Positions 27,411 through 35,802 of a stretch of DNA of 64,000 nucleotides are shown in pieces. Position 1 is the stretch's first letter. The number at the start of each line of letters is the position of its first letter. The translations under genes were made by a program, and so were the position numbers. Under the pieces are notes generated by a model. It had not been told where the DNA came from, searched no databases, and saw nothing but the letters and a program-made list of their open reading frames with translations. This DNA comes from Arsenicibacter sp965247375 (GTDB lineage: Bacteria > Bacteroidota > Bacteroidia > Cytophagales > Spirosomataceae), in assembly GCA_965247375.1 (NCBI GenBank), contig CBDFHU010000090.1:39873-103872 (forward strand), read 5' to 3'.

Positions 27411-28841
27411 ATGCTGTTTATCTGTACGCCACGCTTTCGTTTTTTATGGTCCGCCTTTCTGCTCACACTTTCGTTTTGTCGCCTCGCAGCTCAGTCTGCC
27501 CCGGCCGGTAGCCCCGTTATCACCCTCCAGCCGGAAAGCCGGATCATGTGGACGGGGACCCCTCTTGCACTTTCTGTTGCGGCAACCGGCGACAACCTGA
27601 CTTATCAGTGGCAACGTAACGGGATCAATATTTCCGGAGCAACCAGTTCTGTGTATACAGTCCCGTTTGATGTCCGTTTCCTTGCCGAAAACAGCTATCG
27701 GGTGATCGTCAGCAACGCAGCCGGCAGTGTTATCAGCCATACAAGTACGATATTCTGGTCGCTTTATGATCCGCTTCCGGCCACGTTGTTACCTCCGCTG
27801 TACAATTGCCGGACAGGCGAAATCACCTTTTTGACGGAGGGCGGCGACGCCCGTTCCGGCCCGAAATACTTTTCGGCGATCGGAATCACGGGATTGACGA
27901 CTAACCCGAATCAGCGCATTGATGCTGAATTACGCGCTGACCCGAAACCAATCACAATCCGCGCTATCGTAGACGGGGTGTTTCTTTCCCTGACTTTTGA
28001 TCTGGACAAAGCCTGTGAGGTGAAAGCAGACAATAAAACACCCTCGTTCTCCTATACTGTGGCGCAAACCATCCAGCAGGGCCAACCAGCTACTGTTGAG
28101 ATTCCGGCCTTTGCGTTTGCTGATCCCGATGGTCAGCCTCTTTACCTCACCTGCACCGGTTTGCCGGCAGGGCTGACGCTAACCGGAAATACCATTAGCG
28201 GACTTACCAGCCAGACCGGTACCTTTCCGGTGACCATGCGGGTCACTGACCCGGGCGGGCTGTTTGCCGAAACCACGTTTGCACTCACTGTGAACCCCGC
28301 GCCCGACAACATACCGCTGCGTATCCTGCCGCCGGTCTATAACTGCCAAACCGGTGCGATCACGTTTCTGACAACCGGTGGAAACAATACAGCTATTGAG
28401 TATTTTGCCGTCGGCATAACGCCCTGGACATCCAGTCCGGAGCAAACTATTGAAGCGGGATTACGCGCTGACCCGAAACCGGTTACGCTATATGCCCGCC
28501 AGTTAGATGGCTTACAGGATTCCTTTGTGTTTAATCTGCCAGCCGCCTGTACGGGTGCCGCCCGTATGGCAGCTGACGTTCCGGCGGAAGCAGTACAGCT
28601 GATTCCGCTGGGTAACCCAAGCATTCAGGATGATATTGAGGTCGAGATTAGAACGGCAAAAGCAGGCCCTTTGCGCATACAGGTCATTACCGGTCACGGC
28701 CGGGTCATGCATGAGCAATCCATAGAACAGCCCGCCGGTAGCGAACGGATACGGGTACCACTGGGGAAAGCCGCCGGCGTCTATCTGCTGCGGGCGATCA
28801 CACCCGCCGGAGCGAAAACGGTTAAGGTAACGAGATATTAA
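27411..28841 (+). CDS. T9SS cargo protein, short relative of the divergent neighbour
   Basis: 476 residues with a signal peptide (FLWSAFLLTLSFCRLAAQSA). An Ig-like domain (YQWQRNGINISGATSSVYTV) is followed by a Cys-flanked domain (PPLYNCRTGEITFLTEGG ... DKACEV). A putative Ig/cadherin-like domain comes next (FADPDGQPLYLTCTGLPAGL), then a second Cys-flanked domain (PPVYNCQTGAITFLTTGG ... PAACTG). A type A T9SS sorting domain ends the protein (GNPSIQDDIEVEI ... GAKTVKVTRY). Sequence words LRADPKPV occur in both this protein and its divergent neighbour, so the pair arose by duplication. The patatin gene begins 12 bases after its stop and is probably co-transcribed. Confidence 0.9.
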   Translation: MLFICTPRFRFLWSAFLLTLSFCRLAAQSAPAGSPVITLQPESRIMWTGTPLALSVAATGDNLTYQWQRNGINISGATSSVYTVPFDVRFLAENSYRVIVSNAAGSVISHTSTIFWSLYDPLPATLLPPLYNCRTGEITFLTEGGDARSGPKYFSAIGITGLTTNPNQRIDAELRADPKPITIRAIVDGVFLSLTFDLDKACEVKADNKTPSFSYTVAQTIQQGQPATVEIPAFAFADPDGQPLYLTCTGLPAGLTLTGNTISGLTSQTGTFPVTMRVTDPGGLFAETTFALTVNPAPDNIPLRILPPVYNCQTGAITFLTTGGNNTAIEYFAVGITPWTSSPEQTIEAGLRADPKPVTLYARQLDGLQDSFVFNLPAACTGAARMAADVPAEAVQLIPLGNPSIQDDIEVEIRTAKAGPLRIQVITGHGRVMHEQSIEQPAGSERIRVPLGKAAGVYLLRAITPAGAKTVKVTRY

Positions 28842-28853
28842 CCCCAACCCCCT

Positions 28854-30704
28854 ATGCCCTCCCCTAACCACGACCCACACCTGGCTCCGCAACCCCTCGA
28901 GACCATTGGCTTAGCCATCTCCGGCGGGGGCTTCCGCGCGGCTTCGTTCAGCCTTGGCTGCCTGGCCTACCTGCACCACTGCACCGTCGGGACCGAACCG
29001 GCAACCACCGAAACCCTGTTGAGCCGCGTGCGCTTCATTGCGTCGGCTTCGGGCGGCAGCTTTACCAACCTGCTCTATGCTCCCTACCTGTATACAGAAC
29101 AACCGTTCGACCATTTTTACAGAGCGCTCCGTGATTTCATGAAAGGTGATGAGCTGCTGAGTCAGGTTTTTACCACGCTGGAGTCAGACGCGGCCTGGGC
29201 GGCTACCCCCGATAAGCAACGTAACCTCATCAATGCGTTCAGTTTGGCCTACCAGCAACTGTTTGACCGCGCCCTGCCGCCCGGTTCACCCCACAAACAC
29301 GTGACCCTCGGGCTGTTCGGCAATCCGGAACACCTGCCCCCATTGCGTCAGTTCTGCGCCAACGCCACCGAATTTCGCAACGGGCTGACTTTCCGGTTCC
29401 AGAATCCCGACCAGGATTCGCGGCAGGGCTGGATCGGCAACTTCAGCCTTTACCTCGACCCGAAACAGCTCGACGTGGCGAATAAGCTCCGGCTAGGCGA
29501 CATCATGGCGGCCTCATCCTGCTTTCCGAGCGGCCTGGAACCCATCATGTTCCCCAACGACTTTACCTATACCGGCGATACGCCCGCCGACCGCCTGACA
29601 CAGACCGAACTGTCGGGAGCCCTGATTTGCCGCAATGCGGTTCAGCAGGCGCGGCAACTGCATGACAACGTAACGGAGGCTCAAAACCAGCTGGCGCCGC
29701 AGGAACAACTCGACCTGACGATGGAGACCCGGCTCACGCCGTTGGCATCACCACAGCCCGCAGCCGAACCGGTAGTGTTCGGACTAATGGACGGCGGAAT
29801 CGACGATAATCAGGGACTAGGCAGCCTGCTGTTAGCCGATGCCCGCCACCGCCGCGAGACCGGCCACGGGTATGGTACGCTGATTGCCTGCGACGTAAAC
29901 AGCCCGTACATGAGCCAGTATGACCTGCCGCAAACCAAAACCGGCTTTCTCTGGAACCGGTCGCTACGGTTCTGGAGCATCGCGGCGGCTATCCTGTTCA
30001 CCCTGCTGACGGGCCTCGGTTATTTGTGGGACACCACAGCCGGCACTGTACTAGCTACTCTTGGCGTAGTGGGATTACTGCTGGACGGCGGGCTGAATCT
30101 GGGCTTGTACCGGGTGCTGAAAAACCTCAGCGATGACGGCACCTGGGGTTGGGCGGCCACGCGGTACGTCGGGTATTTCTTTACCATTCCGGTCGGGTCG
30201 CTGCTACAGATGATCAGTGCCCGCCTCCGCTCAACGGTGATCCTGGCGGCTGATGTGTACATGAAGCAGATCCGCCGGATGCATTACCAGCTGTTCTACG
30301 AAAATAAAAAGCTTGATAACCGCCAGGTGGCCTGTCTGCTGCATACGCTGACGCCGGGCTTTTATACGGCCTCCAAGGGCAGCACCAAAAAGGCAACAGC
30401 AGCCTCAGCCTGCGCGGCCCGCTATGGTTTATACCCCTCGCCGGTCATGCAGCAGATAGCCGGAGAAGCGCAGGCCATGTCGACAACTCTGTGGTTCGAC
30501 ACTGCCGAAGTAACCGGCGCACGCCGCGATAAACTCATTGCGACCGGTCAGTTTACGCTCTGTTACTCGCTGCTGCTCTATCTGTGCAACCTTGAACAAA
30601 AGCAGCCCCTCGCCCCCGACCTGCAGGCGCTCCAAAGCCGGATGCTCACCGACTGGCAAGCCTTTCAGCAAGACCCGATGTGGCTGGTGAAGGCGAAGGA
30701 ATGA
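28854..30704 (+). CDS. Patatin-like phospholipase-fold membrane protein
   Basis: 616 residues. The oxyanion glycine loop is AISGGGFRAASFSLG near residue 22. The nucleophile elbow is SASGG around Ser66; the usual GxSxG has Ser in place of the first Gly. The dyad Asp is in GLMDGGIDDNQG. Two hydrophobic segments follow around residues 365-425 (IAAAILFTLLTGLGYLW and LATLGVVGLLLDGGLNLGLY), so the C-terminal part is membrane bound. Family members are lipid acyl hydrolases. The gene starts 12 bases after the T9SS cargo gene on the same strand. No signal peptide is visible, so the N-terminal catalytic part is likely cytoplasmic. Confidence 0.85.
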   Translation: MPSPNHDPHLAPQPLETIGLAISGGGFRAASFSLGCLAYLHHCTVGTEPATTETLLSRVRFIASASGGSFTNLLYAPYLYTEQPFDHFYRALRDFMKGDELLSQVFTTLESDAAWAATPDKQRNLINAFSLAYQQLFDRALPPGSPHKHVTLGLFGNPEHLPPLRQFCANATEFRNGLTFRFQNPDQDSRQGWIGNFSLYLDPKQLDVANKLRLGDIMAASSCFPSGLEPIMFPNDFTYTGDTPADRLTQTELSGALICRNAVQQARQLHDNVTEAQNQLAPQEQLDLTMETRLTPLASPQPAAEPVVFGLMDGGIDDNQGLGSLLLADARHRRETGHGYGTLIACDVNSPYMSQYDLPQTKTGFLWNRSLRFWSIAAAILFTLLTGLGYLWDTTAGTVLATLGVVGLLLDGGLNLGLYRVLKNLSDDGTWGWAATRYVGYFFTIPVGSLLQMISARLRSTVILAADVYMKQIRRMHYQLFYENKKLDNRQVACLLHTLTPGFYTASKGSTKKATAASACAARYGLYPSPVMQQIAGEAQAMSTTLWFDTAEVTGARRDKLIATGQFTLCYSLLLYLCNLEQKQPLAPDLQALQSRMLTDWQAFQQDPMWLVKAKE

Positions 30705-30748
30705 GAGGTACTATCATCTATATCAGCAGCGCTCTGCTGCCTGAATGA

Positions 30749-30880
30749 TTATTCAGTATCTACGATTAACGGTATGTAATAAAACATCGCTACGGCTTTT
30801 CCATTTACCTGACGTAACGGACGGAGCCAATCAATGCTGCTCTCAATCCAATAAGTTGTTGTGTTTGAGATGGTCGAAGA
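30749..30880 (-). pseudogene. Possible TonB C-terminal fragment
   Basis: An open stretch of 43 codons without a plausible start. It ends WLRPLRQVNGKAVAMFYYIP then LIVDTE, which resembles the end of TonB energy-transducer domains (xxNGKxVxxxxxIPIxF). It overlaps the NUDIX remnant in another frame. No membrane anchor or proline-rich part is present. The assignment is tentative. Confidence 0.3.
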
Positions 30881-30995
30881 TTAGCTGATCCACAGGCTCA
30901 ACCTGATCTTTATCAGAATAAGTAAACCATCGAAGTGCCAGAAGAATAGATTTATCTTTCAGCTCTATCCACGCAAGGTTGTCAATCAGTTTCAT
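30843..30995 (-). pseudogene. NUDIX hydrolase remnant with internal deletion
   Basis: An ORF of 50 residues from the ATG at 30993-30995. The first 20 residues (MKLIDNLAWIELKDKSILLA) match the beginning, and the rest (RWFTYSDKDQVEPVDQLIFD then HLKHNNLLD) the end, of 8-oxo-dGTP-type NUDIX hydrolases of about 130 residues. The middle, including the whole NUDIX box (GX5EX7REUXEEXGU), is missing. The deletion is in frame, so a short peptide could still be made, but it cannot be an enzyme. This rests on my memory of the family pattern. Confidence 0.7.
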
Positions 30996-31091
30996 TAATG
31001 GGTAGATTCAGGTTTATTGGTATTCGTTCATACCCCCTGCCCTGCGTAAGGCGTTTACTGAAAACCAGGCGATGTACGTTTCGAAACCTCG

Positions 31092-31627
31092 TTAGTTACG
31101 TTCGCCTTCAGCTTTAGCCAGGATACCGAGAATAAAATCTTTTGCCAAAGCTTCTTTTAACTGTGCATACTTCCGTTTATCCTGATCAGCTTCACCGGCA
31201 ATTTTGTATTTCAAGTGCTGATATTGTCTCCGGCGTCTTCATTTTCTACGAGATAATCCCTGAATAAAATATGCTTTTGCAGTTCCTCACTCGTTACAGG
31301 ACATACATACAGGTGGTGCGCAATAACGTCTAACACCTCATGTTTGATACCGGTTTTCTCTCTTTTAAACACCTCACGCCGTATAATTCCCTGATTACCA
31401 TTGTGATGATAGCCGATCTGTCTTAAGCGTTCTTTTATCTCGTCAAAATCTGAATTTCCGGAATAGACAACATCAATATCTATGATCGGCTTTGCCGCTA
31501 ATTCAGGCACCGCCGTACTCCCGACATGTTCTACCACAATTTCCAGCCCCTTCAACGCAGCCGCAACTTCGTTTTTTATTCTATTGAAATCTTCAATCCA
31601 GCGTTTCTGGTATTCCTGAATTAACAT
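31092..31627 (-). pseudogene. GrpB/UPF0157 nucleotidyltransferase-fold protein, frameshifted
   Basis: The intact part (31627-31211, 138 residues) has the GrpB hallmarks VEHVGSTAVPELAAKPIIDI and HHLYVCPVTSEELQKHILFR, then runs out at ENEDAGDNIST. The expected continuation is found in another frame from 31225 to 31092: QYQHLKYKIAGEADQDKRKY and AQLKEALAKDFILGILAKAE. One base added at the plus-strand GTCTCCGG (31226-31233), or two removed, restores about 178 residues. The family has a nucleotidyltransferase-like fold of unclear substrate. The neighbour upstream is mnmE; downstream is the NUDIX remnant. Confidence 0.85.
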
Positions 31628-31714
31628 GGGTAGTTATTTAGTCAACGGCTTATCCACAAATGCCCTGCCTGATCAAGTTTAGCAAGATCCGTTCGTTTGG
31701 CTGTGCCGTTTGTT

Positions 31715-33091
31715 TTACTTTCCGATACAGAACCTACTAAAAATCGAGTCCAGCAAATCGTTCGTCGTGATTTCGCCGGTGATCTCGCCGAGGTGGCGGA
31801 GGGCAACGCGAAGGTCCATGGCCAGCCAGTCGGCCGATACGCCGCTGTCGAGGCCGATGATGGCGCGGCTGATGGCATCGTCGGTGGCCGTCAGGTGTTC
31901 TATGTGCCGGGCATTGGTCACCAGCGTGGTGTCGGCCAGGGTCGCGCCTCGTTTCACAAAGTCGGTCAGGCGGGTTTTCATCGCTTCCAGCCCCGCACCG
32001 GTGTTAGCCTGTAGCTGCACCAGATCATCGCCGAAGGTTTCCTGCCAGTCAGCTAGGGCTGCTTCGGTCAGCTTGTCGGTTTTGTTGGCGACCAGCAGAT
32101 ACGGGATGTTGCGCGCCCGCAGATCGGTCTGCACCGCGCGGATGTCTTCTTCGCTGTTTTCGGCAGCATCGAACAGGTAAATGGCCAGAGCGGCCTTATC
32201 GAGCTGCTGCATGGTCCGCTCCACCCCGATGGCCTCGATGGTGTCGGTCGTTTGCCGCAGCCCCGCCGTGTCGATCAGTCGGAAACGGATGCCTTCGATA
32301 AACAGCTCATCTTCAATCACGTCCCGAGTCGTTCCCGGAATGTCCGATACAATCGCTTTTTCTTCGTTCAGCAACGCATTCAGCAGCGTCGACTTACCGG
32401 CATTTGGTTTACCGATAATCACCGTCGGCACCCCGTTTTTGATGGCATTGCCGGTTGCAAACGACTCAATCAGCGGGCGTACCACCTGCCGGATGTTGTA
32501 CATGAGCGCCCGCAGCTGATCGCGTTTGGCAAACTCCACGTCCTCCTCCCCGAAATCCAGTTCCAGCTCCACCAGCGCCACAAAATCAATCAGTTGCTGC
32601 CGGAGTTCCTTCAGTTTTTTCGAGAATCCGCCCCGCAGCTGCGTCATGGCCGTGCGGTGGCTCGCTTCCGAATCGGACGCAATCAGATCGGCAACGGCCT
32701 CGGCCTGCACCAGATCGAACTGCCCGTTCAGGAAAGCCCGCTGCGTAAACTCACCCGGCCGGGCAAGGCGCGCCCCCTCCTGCGTAAGACGCTGCAAAAT
32801 CTGCCGGATGATGTATTCAGAGCCGTGGCACGAAATTTCGACCACGTCTTCTTTCGTAAACGACTTCGGCGCGCGGAACACCGTCACCAGCACTTCGTCG
32901 ATAATGGCGCCGTCGCGTGTCCGCAGCGTGCCGAAGTGGGCCGTATGGCTGGCTTGCTGCGTCAGATCTTTGCCGCGGAAGATCCGGTTGGTCAGGTCAA
33001 CCGACCCTTCCCCTGAAACGCGGATCACCGCGATGGCTCCTACTCCCGGAGCCGTGGCCAAAGCCGCTATTGGTTCTAACTGAAAAATCAA
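31715..33091 (-). CDS. mnmE: tRNA uridine-5-carboxymethylaminomethyl GTPase MnmE
   Basis: 458 residues from a TTG start at 33089-33091 (reading IFQLEPIAALATAPGVGAIA). The open frame continues to an ATG at 33202, but those codons lie in the tandem repeat array and would add 37 unrelated residues; 458 is the normal family length. The N-terminal folate-binding domain has AVIRVSGEG and FTKEDVVEISCHGSEYI. The G domain has GKPNAGKSTLLNALL (G1), DTAGLRQT (G3) and NKTD (G4). The C-terminus ends with the family motif FCIGK containing the conserved Cys. With MnmG it modifies wobble uridines of several tRNAs in the cytoplasm. Confidence 0.95.
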   Translation of the reverse strand: MIFQLEPIAALATAPGVGAIAVIRVSGEGSVDLTNRIFRGKDLTQQASHTAHFGTLRTRDGAIIDEVLVTVFRAPKSFTKEDVVEISCHGSEYIIRQILQRLTQEGARLARPGEFTQRAFLNGQFDLVQAEAVADLIASDSEASHRTAMTQLRGGFSKKLKELRQQLIDFVALVELELDFGEEDVEFAKRDQLRALMYNIRQVVRPLIESFATGNAIKNGVPTVIIGKPNAGKSTLLNALLNEEKAIVSDIPGTTRDVIEDELFIEGIRFRLIDTAGLRQTTDTIEAIGVERTMQQLDKAALAIYLFDAAENSEEDIRAVQTDLRARNIPYLLVANKTDKLTEAALADWQETFGDDLVQLQANTGAGLEAMKTRLTDFVKRGATLADTTLVTNARHIEHLTATDDAISRAIIGLDSGVSADWLAMDLRVALRHLGEITGEITTNDLLDSIFSRFCIGK

Positions 33092-33103
33092 TGTTGTACG
33101 TAT

Positions 33104-33540
33104 TAAGCGGGACCACAAAGGCTCTAAGCGCCGAAGGAGCACAAAGATTTTACCCTTCGTGCCACTTAGGTTCTCCTTGTCTTCGTGGTTATCGCAAATC
33201 AAAGTAATCCTGTAAGCGGGGTCACAAAGGCACTAAGCGCCGAAGGAGCACAAAGATTTTACCCTTCGTGCCGCTTAGGTTCTCCTTGTCTTCGTGGTTA
33301 TCGCAAATCAAAGTAATCCTGTAAGCGGGGTCACAAAGGCACTAAGCGCCGAAGGAGCACAAAGATTTTACCCTTCGTGCCGCTTAGGTTCTCCTTGTCT
33401 TCGTGGTTATCGCAAATCAAAGTAACCCTATAAGCGGGGCCACAAAGGCTCTAAGCGCCGAAGGAGCACAAAGATTTTACCCTTCGTGCCGCTTAGGTTC
33501 TTCATATCTTCGTGGTTACCCTCTGCAAATCATAGTAATC
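33104..33540. repeat. Four tandem copies of a 109-bp repeat
   Basis: Units begin at 33104, 33213, 33322 and 33431 (word TAAGCGGG) and are nearly identical, with the outer two most diverged. Each unit contains inverted words (TAAGCG..CGAAGG with CCTTCG..CGCTTA), so it can fold into a long hairpin. The array lies between the MnmE start and the oxygenase stop; the last unit supplies the oxygenase stop codon and its final few codons. A diverged relative is at 6525-6622. Confidence 0.9.
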
Positions 33541-34528
33541 CTGTCTGGAATAAAGGCAACCGGTTCACCACACCCGCCACGCGTTTGCCGAGCGGAATGG
33601 CCGGCACGCCCAGCATGTCGGCATAGGCATCGCCCAGGAAGAAACGCATTTCGCCCGCGGCGAGGTTCCAGCTCTCAGGAGTATTTACCTGTTTAGCAAT
33701 CGCCTGCAACAACGCCTGTGTCAGCCCCTTGCCGGCTTCCGAGGGTCTGAACTGCCGCTGCGCAATGGCACGGCCCAGCTGAAACGCCTCCCGCAGGTTC
33801 AGGGGCAGTAAGTCGTCCGTTACACCGTTGAGGTATCCGACCACGTTGACATGGTGCTGATAGGCATCCTCCTCCGCGCGGCTCAGCCGAATGCCCATAT
33901 CCCGCAATCCGAGCAGCACGACATACGAAAAGGCGAGGTTCGTGCCCGCCATATCTTCCTGATTGATAGGCAGTCCCCAGGCCATGTCCCATTCCGGATG
34001 CTGCCGCGCATACCAGCGGGAAGCCGCGTGAATCAGGCGCACGCGCAGGGTCCGGTCAATGGCTTCGGTGGTACGCCAGTGTTTAGGGTCCATCACGGCA
34101 AACAGCCACTCGCCGGTTTCCTGGAGGCGGCGGGCCGTATCGTGCCGGATGCGTTCGGTCAGCCACAACACCTGCGCGCCGTCGGCACCGAGGTAGCAGT
34201 ACGGCAGCGAATAACAGCCCAGAATCAGCGAAATAGCCCGGCTGTGCTGCGCAAAAACGGCCATTCCCTGCTTCATCTGCGCAGAGTCAGTCCAGTCGGG
34301 CAACCGGCGGTACTGGTCAAAAAAGGGATTGAGCAGGTCCGGGAAAGGCGTATCGCCGGTTTGTTTGCCCGTCGTCAGCCACGGCATCAGCGTCCGCAGA
34401 GCAGCCGGTCCCTGTTGCTGAATCAGAGCATCGATAATGGCATCGGCCGGCGGGTCACCTTGCAGACGGCGGGTGTGCAGCAACGAATCCGGAAACGGGC
34501 GGGTAGTTTGTATCTGGTAAGCAGGCAT
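33530..34528 (-). CDS. MpaB/Lcp-family oxygenase (DUF2236-like)
   Basis: 332 residues, no signal peptide. It matches the oxygenase MpaB / latex-clearing protein fold: YCYLGADGAQVLWLTERIRH, then a conserved HAASRWYARQHPEWDMAWG and PINQEDMAGTNLAFSY, with His residues likely to bind haem (H-x-x-x-R/W pattern at MDPKHWRTTEAIDRT and QHHVNVVGYL). Known members are b-type haem proteins acting on hydrophobic substrates such as terpenoid side chains or polyisoprene. The substrate here is unknown. The C-terminus reads into the last 109-bp repeat, which provides the TGA. It is 51 bases downstream of the metallo-hydrolase gene, possibly co-transcribed. Confidence 0.82.
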   Translation of the reverse strand: MPAYQIQTTRPFPDSLLHTRRLQGDPPADAIIDALIQQQGPAALRTLMPWLTTGKQTGDTPFPDLLNPFFDQYRRLPDWTDSAQMKQGMAVFAQHSRAISLILGCYSLPYCYLGADGAQVLWLTERIRHDTARRLQETGEWLFAVMDPKHWRTTEAIDRTLRVRLIHAASRWYARQHPEWDMAWGLPINQEDMAGTNLAFSYVVLLGLRDMGIRLSRAEEDAYQHHVNVVGYLNGVTDDLLPLNLREAFQLGRAIAQRQFRPSEAGKGLTQALLQAIAKQVNTPESWNLAAGEMRFFLGDAYADMLGVPAIPLGKRVAGVVNRLPLFQTGLL

Positions 34529-34579
34529 AGCCGGTCAGGTCAGTATATACCCCCATAACCGTCTGTTCGGCCGATTGGT

Positions 34580-35341
34580 TTACAGCGCAATCTGTAGCCC
34601 GTCGTAGCCAAGGCGGATGTAGGGCGGCAATTCGTTCTCCACATCGCGGTGCGTCCCCAGCTTATGACTGATGTGGGTAAAATACGTCCGTTCGGCACGG
34701 ATCCGCTCCGCCAGCGCCACGGCTTCGTCGAGGGTAAAATGCGAAATGTGCGGCTGACGCTGTAACGCATCGAGCACCAGCACCCGGGTACCATAGACCT
34801 TTTCCAGTTCTTCGTCCGAAATGTAGTTAAGGTCGGTCAGGTAGGTAAAGTCGCGCACCCGGAACCCGTAGACCGGCAGTTTATGGTGCATGACATTGAT
34901 GGGCGTAAACCGGACACCACGAATCTCAAACGGCTCATCGTCAATCTCATGAGCCTGAATATGGGGTACGCCCGGGTATTTGTGTTCGGCAAAAATGTAG
35001 GCAAACTCGTTTTTGAGCTGTGCCAGTACCCGGTCACGGGCATAGATGGGAATTTCCTGATTCTGGCGGAAATTAAAGGCCCGGACCTCGTCGAGGCCGG
35101 CGGTATGGTCCTTATGCTCGTGGGTAAACACAACGGCATCCAGCCGTTTCAGCCCCAACCGCAGCATCTGCTGCCGGAAATCAGGGCCGGTATCCACCAC
35201 AACACTCACATCATCCACGGCAATATGGATCGAGGTGCGTAATCGTTTATCCCGAAAATCCGTTGAGCGGCAAACTTCACACTCACAGGCAATTAACGGA
35301 ACGCCGGAAGAAGTACCGGTGCCGAGGAGAGTAACAAGCAT
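34580..35341 (-). CDS. PhnP-like metallo-beta-lactamase-fold hydrolase
   Basis: 253 residues. The start is MLVTLLGTGTSSGVPLIACE, followed by a Cys cluster (CECEVCRS). The metal site is THEHKDH (HxHxDH); further metal ligands are in VMHHKLPVYG, YLTDLNY and YFTHISHKLG. This pattern fits PhnP-type cyclic phosphodiesterases and related MBL-fold hydrolases, which cut small phosphodiesters in the cytoplasm. No phosphonate genes are nearby, so the substrate is open. The gene starts right at the edge of a palindromic element (35351-35417). Confidence 0.88.
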   Translation of the reverse strand: MLVTLLGTGTSSGVPLIACECEVCRSTDFRDKRLRTSIHIAVDDVSVVVDTGPDFRQQMLRLGLKRLDAVVFTHEHKDHTAGLDEVRAFNFRQNQEIPIYARDRVLAQLKNEFAYIFAEHKYPGVPHIQAHEIDDEPFEIRGVRFTPINVMHHKLPVYGFRVRDFTYLTDLNYISDEELEKVYGTRVLVLDALQRQPHISHFTLDEAVALAERIRAERTYFTHISHKLGTHRDVENELPPYIRLGYDGLQIAL

Positions 35342-35350
35342 ACAGCGCGA

Positions 35351-35417
35351 AAGAGAAAAAGAGCGAAAGAGCGAAAGGCTAAGCTATCCGGCTTCGCTCT
35401 TTCGCTTTTTCGCTCTT
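35351..35417. repeat. Imperfect long palindrome of GAGCGAAA words
   Basis: Two 25-base arms (35351-35375 and 35393-35417) pair at 22 positions around a 17-base loop. The element begins 8 bases after the CheY-like stop and ends 10 bases before the hydrolase ATG, so it is transcribed between these two minus-strand genes. It may be a terminator or attenuator, or a copy of a dispersed intergenic repeat. No U-tract is present. Confidence 0.65.
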
Positions 35418-35424
35418 CCACTCA

Positions 35425-35802
35425 TTATTTATCCGTGAGTTGGTTCACTACTTCAACCAGACGGTCAAAGTTCAGTGGCTTCACGAGTACATCGTTGAAA
35501 CCCGCCGTTTTGAATTCTTCTTCTGTGTAATTTTTAGCATTACCGGTAATGGCAACCACCGGAATCGCCGCTTTTTTCTCGTCGGCCAACGCTCTTACCC
35601 GGCGTACACACTCCATACCGTCCATAATTGGCATGTTGATGTCTAACAACAGAATATTAAAGTCTTCCTTTTCCAGGATCTGAAGCACCTGCTCACCGTT
35701 CTTCACGGCCGTGATGTCGTAGTTCTGGAACTCAAGAATTTTGCGGGCCAGGTTTTGGATAACGGAACTGTCTTCGGCTATCAGGACGCGCTTAGCTGAC
35801 AT
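35425..35802 (-). CDS. Single-domain CheY-like response regulator
   Basis: 125 residues, receiver domain only: VLIAEDSSVIQNLARK with the acidic pocket, ILLLDINMPIMDG with phosphoacceptor Asp54, VVAITGN with the conserved Thr, and DVLVKPLNFD with the conserved Lys. There is no output domain, so it acts by protein contact or phosphotransfer, perhaps with one of the orphan hybrid or PAS kinases. The 252 bases upstream are divergent from the 36055 gene. Confidence 0.94.
   Translation of the reverse strand: MSAKRVLIAEDSSVIQNLARKILEFQNYDITAVKNGEQVLQILEKEDFNILLLDINMPIMDGMECVRRVRALADEKKAAIPVVAITGNAKNYTEEEFKTAGFNDVLVKPLNFDRLVEVVNQLTDK

Noticed and set aside
33092..33202. Longer MnmE starting at the ATG at 33202
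   Set aside because: The extra 37 codons come from the repeat array and have no family similarity; the TTG at 33091 gives the usual 458 residues.
33104..33540. Tandem units considered as a CRISPR array
   Set aside because: The repeats are 109 bp, contiguous and without unique spacers, and no cas gene is nearby.
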